From Moniliella sp. 'wahieum' (taxonomy: Eukaryota > Basidiomycota > Moniliellomycetes > Moniliellales > Moniliellaceae): a stretch of 64,000 nucleotides of DNA. The position numbers and the translations under genes are program-made. Below the pieces are notes generated by a model. It made no database searches, was not told the DNA's origin, and was given only the letters and a program-made list of their open reading frames with translations. This document shows, one piece after another, positions 46,760 to 56,845 of the stretch. Positions within the stretch are counted from its first letter, which is position 1, and every line of letters begins with the position of its first letter. Location: assembly GCA_003971905.1 (NCBI GenBank), contig RSEE01000034.1, positions 558,001 to 622,000 on the forward strand. Reading direction: 5' to 3'.

Positions 46760-48206
46760 ATGACCAGCACCATGGCTGCTCAGTACCCCACCTTCACTAC
46801 TGTCAACATCTTCAGCAGCTCCAACCTTAACCGCCTCTCTTGGCTGCGCCCTGACAACCTCTTCCTCAACGCTGCCCTGCCCTCGGCCCGCCTCCTCGTC
46901 TTTGAGCGTGACCAGCCTCTGGTGCACACCCAAGGCAGCAAGCAGGGCCAACTGGCCAAGCTACCCTGGGACCAGTTCGCCGCCATTTTCCCTTTCCCTT
47001 CCTCCGATGCGTTTGGTGGTCAAGCCAATGGGGTGACGGACAAGGCGTTGGAGAAGCTAACGGAAGGCATGATCCCTGCCTCTTTGCCCCTCATCTTCCT
47101 TGGGGTGGAGGAAGAGGGCGGCAGCCAGCAGCTTCCCACCCAGGAAGGCAAGACCATCCAAGGTCAACCGTACTTTGCTCTTTCCGTCTCCTTTTCCCCG
47201 CTCGGGGCCGGGGCGGAACTGAAAGCGCACCTGGTCCAACAAGGCTATCAGTTTACCAACCTGCGCGACTTGGCCATCGCCTCCACCACCCAGCCTGGAT
47301 GGTCCTCGTTTGATGCGGCCTTGGCGGGACAGGCCAACAGCCTGTTGGATTGGAACCTGCGCAACCGGTTTTGCCCCGCCTGCGCGCAGCCGCAGATCAG
47401 CGTGTGGGCCGGGTACAAACGGATTTGTTCCTCGGCTGTGCCGAAGGGCGGGTCCGACGCGGCAGAAGGGGGAAACAGTACCGAGAGCAAAAGCTGCCCT
47501 TCCTTGCGCTCCATCCACAACTTCTCCTACCCGCGCACTGATCCCGTCACCATCATGGCTGTCCTTTCTGCCGACGGGGAGAGGATCTTGCTAGGGCGCA
47601 AACGGAATGTCCCACCAGGCTTATTTACCTGTACGCCCCCCCCCTCTCTGCTATTGCTAACGTGTGTCAGACATCTGGCTTGCTTCTAACGACGGGATGG
47701 GGTTTCGTCATACAGGTCTAGCCGGCTTTGTCGAGCCGGGGGAATCGTTGGAGAATGCGGTACGAAGGGAGGTGGAAGAAGAAGTGGGGCTCAAAGTGGG
47801 TGCGGTGTACTACCACTCGAGCCAACCGTGGCCGTTCCCCGCATCGCTGATGTTTGGTGCGATTGCGCAGCTGTTGCCTGGCCAGGAGACGATCGACCTG
47901 GACCTGGATCGGGAGCTGCACATGGCCCGCTTTTTTGCCCGCGACGAGATTTTGCTCGCGCTTCAGGCTGCCGAAAAAGATACTCCGCTCCTCGAGGTTG
48001 CCGAAGACGTGGACGACGAACACGCCAAGGACCAGCTGCCCGTCCTGAACTTTAGGTATGCATCTTCCAAAATCTTACCCTCTCATCCTCCTGTGCTCAG
48101 TTCACTGATCAACCCTTCCAGACTCCCTCCCCCGGCGGCAGTGGCCCACGTCCTCATCGCTGCCTGGGCTACCAAGCAGGCCATCCTTCCGCCGCCTGCG
48201 CAGTAG
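46760..48206 (+). CDS. NPY1: NADH/NAD-cap pyrophosphatase (Npy1/NudC-type Nudix)
   Basis: This Nudix enzyme hydrolyses NADH to NMNH and AMP; family members also remove NAD caps from RNA. Three exons read without any frame break: 46760-47630, 47716-48055 and 48122-48206, giving 431 residues. Introns 47631-47715 and 48056-48121 are GT-AG with matching phase. Motifs: an N-terminal NUDIX-like domain beginning LNRLSWLRPDN, a zinc-ribbon FCPACAQPQ with further Cys about 20-40 residues on, the HNFSYPRTDPVTIMAV linker, the Nudix box GFVEPGESLENAVRREVEEE then VGL, and the NADH-pyrophosphatase signature SQPWPFPAS. MTSTMAAQ at 46760 is the first ATG before the conserved region. Yeast Npy1 is peroxisomal; the C-terminus here (PPPAQ) is not a canonical PTS1. 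Confidence 0.92.
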
Positions 48207-48509
48207 ACCCCCACTCCAATTCCATTCCTCTCTTTCGCCTGCCGCATCACGGACAGGGCGAGTGCCGTCAGGGCACCTGCAAGGATCGTGATTTCTTTGC
48301 CTGAAGCTATATAGAGCAGAGGAATGCCTTGGAACAGTGTATTGGTACATGCTCAACCCAACATGAACGAACGCCATGACAAGACTACGCAGAGAGAAGG
48401 GGGTTGAGAGAGAGGAGGAAGCTCAGAAAGAAGAAAGACACATGACTCGGGGCGTCTTGGGTTTCGCCATACCGTTGAACCCCAAAGGTGTTTCCGTTGC
48501 CGAGTAGAA
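48207..48509. other. short spacer between convergent genes
   Basis: Only the 3' flanks of NPY1 and the IMP dehydrogenase gene are expected here; no other feature was seen. Confidence 0.5.
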
Positions 48510-50358
48510 TCAAGCGAACAAGCGCTTGGTGTAGCTCTCCAGCCCGGACACTCCACCTTCAAGTTGAGCCGAGGCAGTGCGCAGCTCAAAGCGGACCTTG
48601 CCCGACGACACGCCCTCGCGCAGCGCCTCAATCGAGGTGACGCCCATGTCCTGGAACGAATGTTGCAGGCCAGTGTACAGGTAGGGGACAAACTTTTTGA
48701 TGCTGCCCTTGTCCTGCACCGACCCACTCACCCTGAGCCACCTTGACCGCATCCGCCTCGGAAAAGTAGCGCTGGGTCGCCGCGTTCTCTTGGGCCGCGG
48801 TCGCCTGGGCTGCCTTGGCCGCACCAGCGCCAGTCGCACCGCTGTGCGACGCCTTGGCGCCCTGGTGCTCCATCGCTTCGAGCGAGCCCATGCCACGGTA
48901 CCCCTTGAGGCGCTTGCCCTCGCGGTAAAAGTACTCGCCTGGCGACTCGGTCGTGCCAGCCAAGAGACCACCCATCATGACGCCGCCGGCACCGAGCGCA
49001 AGCGCCTTGGCAATGTGGCCCACGTTCGAGATACCGCCGTCGGCGATGACAGGCACACCAAATTGGTTGGCAAACTCGGCCACCGCATGCACCGCCGTGC
49101 CCTGGGGCCGGCCCACGGCCATAACCTCCTGGGTAATGCAAATTGAACGCTGCCCATGCCGACGCGCAAGCCGTCAGCGCCAGCGGCAATCAGCTGCGCC
49201 GCCTGCTCCCGCGTCACCACATTGCCCGCAATCACTTCGAGCTGAGGCCACTTGCTCTTGATCCACTGGATCATCCACCTGGTACGTCGAGTTGCCCTGG
49301 CTCGAATCCAGAATGACCACGTCCAAGCCGGCATCGACAAGCAGGCGCAAGCGTTCGCGGTCGTTGGGCCGCGTGCCAATCGCCGCGGCACAGTAGAGCT
49401 GCTTGGTGACCGGGTGCTTGCTGGCCAGGGGGAAGTTTTGGTTCTTGAGCAAGTCCGAGCGCGCGAGCAGGCTCACCAGGCGACCGGCCTTGTCGACAAT
49501 AGGCAACTTGCCCTTCTTCGAGTCACGCAGGATCGTGTTGGCTTCCTCGAGCGTCACGCCCTCGGGCGCAGTCACCAGCTCCTTGGTCATCACGTCCGTC
49601 ACGGGCAAACTCGGGTCGCGGAACTGCACGTCGCGCGCCGTCACAATCCCGAGCAACTTGCCATGCAGCGCACCCGTGTCTGTAACAAACAAGAACAGAC
49701 AAAGGCCAAGTCAGCGTTGGTTCGCCACACAGACGCGAGATCAGAGGACATAGGTAAATCGGTCTCCGCAAGTCACCACGCGAGTGGTTGCATTAGGAGG
49801 AACGAAGGTATAACAGCAAGATGTGGTTTTCATCACTGTGCCTAGCCAGGGAAGGGATGAACGTACCAGTGATGGGGATGCCGCAAAAGCCGAGACGGTC
49901 CTTGATGTCCAGCACGTCGCCCACCGTTTCCGAGGGGGTGAGGCACAAGGGCTCCGAGATGAACCCGTTTTCAAACTCTTGACCGAGCGCACCATCGCGG
50001 CCTGCTCCGCGGGGGGCATGTTGTTGTGGATGACACCAATGCCGCCCATGAGGGCCATGGCAATGGCCATCTTGGTCTCCGTCACCGTGTCCATGGGGAG
50101 GAGAGGAAGGGGGTGTGAGCACCACGTTGCGGGTAATGCGCGACTTGAGGCTGACGTTGCTGGCGGGGGGAAGTCAATGTAGCCGGGGAGACAGAGAAAG
50201 TCGTTGTAGGTCAGGCCGCCGTGGAGCTTGGCGTCCATGAGGTCCTGCATGGACAGGCCGTCGCCGTGGGCGTAGGTGGCGAGGTGGGCGAGCGCCTGGG
50301 CCGCATCGAGCACGGCGGGCGCGGAGGGCGCAGAGGCGGCGGTGGCAGCAGGCGTCAT
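48510..50358 (-). CDS. IMP dehydrogenase
   Basis: IMPDH converts IMP to XMP, the committed step of GTP synthesis. Start at 50358 (MTPAATAAS). Seen: [20 protein letters not shown] with [16 protein letters not shown]-equivalent, [40 protein letters not shown], an intron at 49680-49866, the CBS part [13 protein letters not shown] and [20 protein letters not shown], then [57 protein letters not shown] and [64 protein letters not shown]. The catalytic Cys codon is at 49138-49140 but sits one base out of frame with GLRVGMGS. Other frame changes near 50110, 49960, 49275 and 48730. A TATATAAG element lies about 100 bases upstream. Confidence 0.92.
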
Positions 50359-50937
50359 GGTGGGGGCAGTAGAATACAACAGGACCAGCACAGCGCTTCG
50401 ACAGCTGGGGGCGGGATGGGGGCCAAGAGGCCAGCGCGGGCTGGGCCGCGGCCACACGCTTATATACCAGCCGGCCCTCGCTGCTGGGCCGCCGGCCGGG
50501 CATTCTGATTTTTTTTTTCGCGAGTCCGCTAGGCCGGCTCGGGCCTCCGCCCCATTCCGCCCCTCCACACTGCCCCCCCCCGCGGCCTCAGACAGCCGCC
50601 CGCCGCGGAACTCTGTTTCCGCCCCAGTTGGCCCATGGCGCGGATATATCCCCCACCGCTCACCACCCCTCAGGGCAACGAGACGACCCGACTGCCTTCC
50701 TCCCTCCGCTACCGACACGAGACAAGTGGATTCAGCTAGACAGATACTCCGACAGAACAAAAGAGAGGAACCAACGAGGGCAAGCAAAGGAAGGAAAAAA
50801 AGGAACATAACACGGGGGCGTGGGGGGGGGGCTCAGAAGAGCCACGGGGCCAAGGCGCAATAAGAGGGTTGACATCAGCCAGACGCACCCCGGGAGGAAG
50901 CGCGTTCGAGACAGCGGAAGCGAATCCGCCTAGGTGA
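50359..50937. other. IMP dehydrogenase promoter and 5' flank
   Basis: Contains the TATA element at 50457-50466 (minus strand), poly-A and poly-C tracts near 50512 and 50573, and GGATATATCCCC near 50641. No gene was seen. The right end is the 3' flank of the next minus-strand gene. Confidence 0.5.
50457..50466 (-). promoter_or_regulatory. TATA box of the IMP dehydrogenase gene
   Basis: Read on the minus strand as GGTATATAAG, about 100 bases upstream of the start codon at 50358. Confidence 0.5.
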
Positions 50938-51993
50938 TCACGACCGGCTCGTGGTGCTCATCCCGCACCACCACACCTCCACGTCCGCGCGCTCACCCGT
51001 GTCCATAAACGTGATCGACGTCTGGTCCACCGGGTCGGTCCGGACCCCGCGCTTCTCCATAAAGGAACGGCCAAGGATAACAGGGAAGTACGAATCTTCA
51101 CACAACATCACCGTGCATGGCACCGCGCGCGATCCCACCTGCACCGGCCACTTGCCCAGGTTGGTAATCCCATTGTACCCATACGTGCCCGGGGTTGTGT
51201 CCTTGGGGATAAAGCGCGTGAGCCAGGGCAAAACTGCGACTGACATACACGTGCCGGTACCCTCCTTGAGCATCATGGGCACATCGTGCACGGGACCCAG
51301 GCTGCCGCGCAACAGGCGCACGCCCAGTTGGCTGTGAAACTGCTGGAAGGCCAACTTGTGCGCTGGCGGGGGCAGGGTGCCGTCCTCGGTGGGGGTTTTC
51401 TTGCTTCGCATCGACATGGCCTCGGCAGCCGCGTTGCGGGGGTGCGGCTCGGGGGTAGGACGGGCGCCCAGGGGGGGAGGCGCAGGCGTCGGCGCCGTCG
51501 GGTACAGAATGCTGTCCCGCCCGGTGGTCATGTGGGACGCAGCCAGAGTATGGGTATCGGCGGCTTTGGCGTGGACCGACTCGAGCCGTTGAACCGATAC
51601 CTTGTCTGCGCCGCCGCGGGTCGAAGCTGCAGCAGCAGCTGGCGCGGCCGTGACCGTTTCCCCGGCGCCAGGGCCATCGCGAACGGTTTGCGGGGTGCCT
51701 GCAGGTGGGGCACCCAGGCGGTTCAGAGGCTCCTTGGCCTGGGGCAGCGCGGGGCTGTCGAGATAAACCGACTCCTCGGTCAGCTGCTTGACACGGCCCA
51801 CAAAGATCTCCCAGTCGTCTTCGTCTTCGAGGGTGAACTGCTCGCCGTGCCAGGCGTAGCGCACCGACGCCCCCTCGGCGGGCACACGGGCCTTCTTGGC
51901 GGCGCGGGCGCGCAGGCTGGGAAGCGAGTCGTCGGCGCGGAGGCGCAGCGCAAAGGGTGGCAGCGGGCCAGGGTGGACGTTGAGGATGGTCAT
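50938..51993 (-). CDS. unrecognised protein: PB1/ubiquitin-like N-terminus plus retropepsin-like C-terminus
   Basis: One uninterrupted 351-residue frame with start at 51993 (MTILNVHPGPLPPF). Residues about 1-75 look like a PB1 or ubiquitin-like fold: FALRLRADDSLPSLR, VRYAWHGEQFTLEDEDDWEI then FVGRVKQL. A Pro/Ala/Thr-rich linker with short conserved-looking pieces covers about 90-210. The C-terminal about 120 residues (QLGVRLLRGSLG, GYNGITNLGKWPVQVGSRAV, FPVILGRSFMEKRGVRTDP, TSITFMDTGE) resemble the ending of a retropepsin-type fold, notably the ILGRxF..G..D pattern, but a clear D-T/S-G catalytic motif is not evident. The UBL-plus-protease order recalls Ddi1 without a close match. No reverse transcriptase, integrase or terminal repeats lie nearby, so it is treated as a host gene. 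Function unknown. Confidence 0.6.
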   Translation of the reverse strand: MTILNVHPGPLPPFALRLRADDSLPSLRARAAKKARVPAEGASVRYAWHGEQFTLEDEDDWEIFVGRVKQLTEESVYLDSPALPQAKEPLNRLGAPPAGTPQTVRDGPGAGETVTAAPAAAAASTRGGADKVSVQRLESVHAKAADTHTLAASHMTTGRDSILYPTAPTPAPPPLGARPTPEPHPRNAAAEAMSMRSKKTPTEDGTLPPPAHKLAFQQFHSQLGVRLLRGSLGPVHDVPMMLKEGTGTCMSVAVLPWLTRFIPKDTTPGTYGYNGITNLGKWPVQVGSRAVPCTVMLCEDSYFPVILGRSFMEKRGVRTDPVDQTSITFMDTGERADVEVWWCGMSTTSRS

Positions 51994-53381
51994 GGCGAGC
52001 CGAACACAAGCACAAGCACAGGTAGACGGCAGGTGGGGGGGCGGACGAGGGCGAGGGCGAGGGATACACAACCGAACCGCAGCCAGCCCCCAGCCTGGCA
52101 TCAGATCATCCGAGGCAGCCTGAATATTGAATCCAGATGCGCATGCGAATTGCCAGTGGATGACGTCAGGGCGTCGGATGAACGCGGGCGATCATCGACA
52201 TCGCTCAGCGGGCGCTGCTGTGCTGCGCTGTGCTGCGCTGTGCTGCGCTGTGCTGCGCTGTGCTGCGCTGTGCTGCGGCTGGTAGAATGTCGCTGCACCG
52301 GCACGGCGCCAGCCAGCGCCAGCGCCGATGCAGATGATCGCCCGCCGCATCCCAGCGCTGTGCTGAGTCAGCCCCCGTGGCCCAAGCTGCAGGGCAGCTA
52401 GTGCACCCAAATGCGAACGGGAGTTAGGGTTGGGCGCCGGGATCATCGATCATCGCTGAGGCTCAGCGCTCATCGACATGAATAAAGCAAAGCGTTCAGC
52501 AAGATCCAGTCTTGAGGGCCAACATACGCAACAGGTTGCACGGCCACTCGCACTGGCTGACACCAGCACCCCTTGGCCAGCATCTTCACCGCTCAATCCG
52601 CACCCACCATCCTCGCCAACACGCCCCCTCGTGGGCCTAGCTGTACGGCTCGACCTACCAACGGATAGTTGCCCCGCCCGTGCTCTTCTATAGTTTATGC
52701 TGTGAAATCGTTGTATCCCCCCACACAGTGCGATAGCTTAGCACCAACAGACGGAGGGGAAAGGGGAAACGCAAGTTCGGTCGCCGCCCATGGAGAGACC
52801 GAAATGTAATGCATCATGCCGCTCTCACGTTTTGCCCGACCTTACGGTGGGATCGTGTATATCGATCGCAAGCCGAAGACAAAAGACCATTATAGAAAGA
52901 GAGAACGCATTGTGAGGGAGAGAGCCAGACACAGTAGCAGGGTGTCCGTCAGTGCTGCATGCACCAAGGGACATGATAAGGCTGGCAGTGTCCTCGGGGC
53001 CAGTGAGCAACAAGTGGAGAGGGAGAGGAGCAGGAGGAAGGTTCCGTGTGACCGGTGATCCTAGCAGGTCCTAACCTTCGCATATACACACGCCATCCTG
53101 CCAGTGCCATTGCTATTTCTCGACCCTTGCCACAATGTCGTATTGTTTCCGCCCAGGAGCACTTGAGCAGTTACTACCTTCATTCGACGCCAATCGTCCA
53201 TGCAGACTACGTCTAAACTAACCAGGAATACATGTGATGGATGGGCGGGCCAGGAAAAGGAGGGCCGAGTACAGACAACGAATGTGGTATACTGAGACTG
53301 AAGTGAAGGAGGTAGTCCCACAAAGCAAGAGCGCCCAAACTCCCCTCTGATCTGACCCTCCCCCAGGCAAAAGACAAACGA
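51994..53381. other. spacer with ATCATCGAT words and a decamer array
   Basis: No gene recognised. GATCATCGACATCGC at 52189-52204 and GATCATCGATCATCGCTGAGG at 52441-52461 flank the TGCTGCGCTG array. The rest to 53381 shows only short frames without motifs. Confidence 0.5.
52214..52277. repeat. (TGCTGCGCTG)n decamer array
   Basis: Five perfect decamers from 52221 to 52270, with partial copies on both sides. In reverse complement it encodes only Ala/Gln/Ser-rich repeats. Confidence 0.92.
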
Positions 53382-54157
53382 TCACTTGTTGCCCTTTTGA
53401 GCCTTGAACTCGGCGTTGGCCTTGTGCAGCTGGTCGGCGATTGACTCGGCCTTGCGCGTGATGGCCTCCCTTTCCTCATCCTTGTTGGGCTGGGCCGGGC
53501 CTTGTCCTGGTTGGCAAGTTGCGCCGCCAAGATCTTGGCATTGCAGTTGCGCAAGTTTGGCTTGCGCGTTCTACTCCGCCATCGAGGGCGCGCTTGTAAG
53601 CGACGGCGGCCTCGGAAAGCTGCTCACACGCCTCCAGTAGCGCCCCGTTGTACTGGATCTCTGGATCTTCCGGAGAAAGGCGGCGGCCTCCTTAATGTGG
53701 TGGATGGCCTTATCGGGGCGTGGGGCACCGACAGCGATACGCATTCGATAGGTTCATGTGCGCATCGAAGAAGGCGCGACATCGATCGCATCCTCCCACA
53801 GCGTGATGGCGGCCGGCATGTTGCGTTCCGAGTAGTGGCAAATGCCTAGGTTGTACAGCGCATCCGCATTCTTTTCGTCAATGGCCAGGATGGAGGAGTA
53901 GGCATCCTTGGCAGAAGGAATATCGTTCGAGTCCATCGCCTCAAACCCCAGGCGCAGCAAACGCACGATCCGTGCCTCGGCGGGTCCCGACCCTTGTCCT
54001 CTTCGGCGCTGGACAGGGTCGTCGCATAGCGCTGCTGCAACACGGCGCGCATCGGCAGCGCACGCGGAAGCGCAGACGCAGTCGCGATGCACGTCTTCAT
54101 CTGCGCACGCGTCGCGCCGACGACAGCACGCAGAGAGGAAAGGCAGTGCACGTTGCA
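53382..54157 (-). CDS. mitochondrial TPR protein
   Basis: Start proposed at 54157 (MQRALPFLS). After an early frame change the N-terminus becomes Arg/Ala/Leu-rich (ALPRALPMRAVLQQRYATTL), a likely mitochondrial presequence. TPR-like helices follow: EARIVRLLRLGFEAMDSNDI, AYSSILAIDEKNADALYNLG, ICHYSERNMPAAITLWEDAI, DVAPSS, then another frame with HMNLSN-like and KAIHHIKEAAAFLRKIQ sequence. The C-terminus reads NLRNCNAKILAAQLANQDKA then REAITRKAESIADQLHKANA and ends KAQKGNK. The fold suggests a protein-interaction adaptor; no specific partner can be named. At least three single-base frame changes (about 54140, 53765 and 53490). Confidence 0.65.
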
Positions 54158-54491
54158 TGGCTGCTGCTGCTGGTGGCAACGGAGCGAGGGGCGCGTCGTG
54201 CCGCACAAGGGGGTCGGGGGGGGGGGGAGAAAGAAAGAAGGTGGCGGAAGAAGTGGCATCACCTGTATTCCGCCCTCCCACCCCACATCCGCCAGGCCTT
54301 GGCCCTCCCTCGAAAGAAGCATTACAACTAGGGGGGCTGTGGGTCGGTCTCTCCACGCTCCCGCTCAGCGCACTCATCCCTATCCATATCTCGGTAACGC
54401 TATGCGCCATACAACACATCTGTCTCCACGCTGGGACTGGGATGGGATCGAGGGGCACATGGGTAAAGTACATGGCAAACGAATGCAGTGT
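54158..54491. other. short spacer
   Basis: Holds the probable 3' flank of CCT1 and the promoter of the TPR gene, with a G12 homopolymer near 54217-54229. No gene seen. Confidence 0.5.
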
Positions 54492-56256
54492 TTACTCGAG
54501 GCCAGCATGCGGGTCCTCCATCGGCTCGTCTGGCTGCACCGTGATCGCATCGTCGATCCGCAACAGCCCCGTCGCCGCCTCCAGCGCCGACTTGAGCGAG
54601 CGCACCTTGGACACTGTCGGCTCCAACACCCGCCTTGAGGTTGTCGCGGATGGTGCCGTTGAGCAGGTCCAGACCGTAGAAACGCAAGTTCTTCTTGGGG
54701 TCCCCGGCGCTGGCCACCTGCGCCGCATTGTGGTACGCGCGCAACTTGGCCACTAGCTCGGTGCTGTCCTTGGCTGCGTTGACCGCAAGTTGTTTGGGAA
54801 TGACGAGCAGCGCATTGGCAAATTCAGCAATGGCCAACTGCTCCCTGCTGCCCAGCGTGGTGGCAAAGTTCTCGAGGTAAATGTTCAAGGCCGTCTCGAC
54901 TGCGCCACCGCCGGGAACGACCGAACCACTCTCGAGCGTACGCTTGATGACCGACAAGCTGTCGTGCAGAGACCGCTCCATCTCGTCCAATGCATAGTCG
55001 TTCGCGCCACGAAGAACGATCGAGGAGCTGGAAACGGTCTTGGTCCCCTTGACCAGGATAAGCTCGTCGTCGGAAATGCGTTCCTGCACCACCTCCTCCG
55101 CCGTACCAAGGTAAGAGGCCTCATACGTCTCCTCCCCATCCAAGTTGGCCAACGAGCTGATCAATTGTCCTCCGGTCGCCTTGGCAATCCGGCGCAAGTC
55201 TTCTTTCGGCACCGACGAACACCCATCGCACCTGCCTCGACAAATTCCTTGAGGACCAAGTCGTCGATGCCCTTGGTCGTCAGCACAACGTTCCCCGGCC
55301 GCCAGGATCTTGCGCACGCGCTCCAACGCAATCTCGCTCTCCCTTGCCCGGATTTTCTCCAACTGGTCTGGGTCGTCAATGGTGATGTGGACGCCCATGT
55401 GCATGCGCTGCTTGGTAAGGTTCATGTCCAAGCACGCAATCTTCGCCCCCGTGATGCGCTTCTTCATTGCCTGTGAGGCCACGGTACAGTTCAGCGCGTA
55501 CCCCGAGACAAAGAGGGATTCGCGCGCCGATTTTCCATGTGCTTTCAGCACATTGACTGCCTTGGGAAGGGGTACTTGATCTCCCCGCGCGGGTGATCGT
55601 CTGACAGCCAGCATGCGTCGACGGCCAGCTTAGCGAAAAAGTCATCGTCCGAGCCAATGATCTTGGACGACATGCTCGTCTTGGCCACATTGATCAGCGA
55701 CTCCTTCCCCAGCGCATCCACCTTGGTACTAAGCTGGTCTTGAAGGAACTTGATGGCTTCCTTGCAGGCCAAGCGGTACCCAGTGATGATCGTCGTGGGG
55801 TGCACCTTGGCCTTGACCAGCTCGTTGGCCCGACGCAGCAGCTCAGCCGCCACAATGACCACGGACGTTGTGCCATCCCCTACCTCCTTGTCCTGCTGCT
55901 GGGCCAGCTCAACCAGGATGCGGCCGGCAGGCTGGTTGACCTCCAGCAGCTGCAGGATAGTGGCCCCGTCATTCGAAATGGTCACATCGCCAATATCGTC
56001 AACCAGCATCCTGTGCGCGCGAGTCAGTACCTGCACCTGCACCTGCACCTGTGCGACGCCACCGTCGCAGCCGCAAGAAATGACAACAGAAGACCACGTA
56101 CTTGTCCAGCCCCACCGGGCCCAGGCTGGTCTTGACAATGTTGGCGATCGTCTGGGCCGCAAGCACGTTCTGGTCGCGGATCTCGGCGCCCGAGAGGCGG
56201 GAGCCGCCAATGAAGAGGCCAGCAGTGCGCGGGTCCTTGGCAAAGAGCTGCGCCAT
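54492..56256 (-). CDS. CCT1: TCP-1/CCT chaperonin alpha subunit
   Basis: Subunit of the cytosolic CCT ring that folds actin and tubulin. Start at 56256 (MAQLFAKDPRTAGLF). Seen: GGSRLSGAEIRDQNVLAAQT, IVKTSLGPVGLDK, an intron at 56011-56101 (GTACGT...ACAG), MLVDDIGDVTISNDGATIL, DKEVGDGTTSVVI, ELVKAKVHPTTIITGYRLA, NVAKTSMSSKIIGSD, GYALNCTVASQAMKKRI, a LDMNLTKQRMHMGVHITIDD segment, FVEAGAMGVRR, IAKATGG, ERSLHDSLSVIKRTLES with VVPGGGAVE, FANALLVIPKQLAVNAAKDS, FYGLDLLNGTIRDNLKAGV, and a C-terminal LLRIDDAITVQPDE ending HAGLE. Residues such as MGVHI and the NAAKDS block favour the alpha subunit. Frame changes near 55575, 55290, 55225 and 54640. Confidence 0.9.
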
Positions 56257-56845
56257 GGTCGGGGGGGCGATGGCAAGAACAAAGCCAACGCGCCGCCGCC
56301 GCCGAAGACGGGACGCCGCGCCGAAGCCAGCGGAATTCGGCTTACGTACATGCACCACACCGGTGCATCACAGCATCACCGGTTGGCGCATGTCACGTGC
56401 CGCCTCGGCGCAGTGCAACACCGGCTCGCGGGGCGCCTCACGCCTCCGGTAATCAATGCTACATTGTACCATCTGCTATCGGTGCGTACGGGCTGACAAG
56501 CGACACTGAGATGTGGCGGGGAGCGTGCTCCGCGATCGTTGAATTGCGTGAAAGGGTTTGAACAGCGACGCACAGCGTCCATGTTCAGGAGAGGGTTGCG
56601 TTCGACACGGGGGGCAGCACACAAGAACGTGCATGGAATGAAAGGGAAGGGGTAGTGTAGAGAGGGGCAAGGGCGGACCGTGAACGGTCGTGAAGTACCA
56701 GTACATGGGGGTCAAACTGTTGCCAGCAACAGTTGATGACAGGCCATGCCTGTGCGCATTTACAAGCCGGTTCCAGCCGGCTCCAAGATCAACTACGAAT
56801 GGACTTGCCTCCAGGGCGTTCCGAGACGAGATGAAATGTAGGTGG
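56257..56845. other. CCT1 promoter and GH18 3' flank
   Basis: About 100 bases upstream of CCT1 is a cluster of CACCGGTG/CATCAC words (CACCACACCGGTGCATCACAGC, about 56352-56374). No gene was seen. Confidence 0.5.

Noticed and set aside
50938-51993. LTR retrotransposon protease
   Set aside because: No reverse transcriptase, integrase, gag-like zinc knuckle or terminal repeats nearby, and the frame is whole with a PB1-like N-terminus, so a host gene is more likely.
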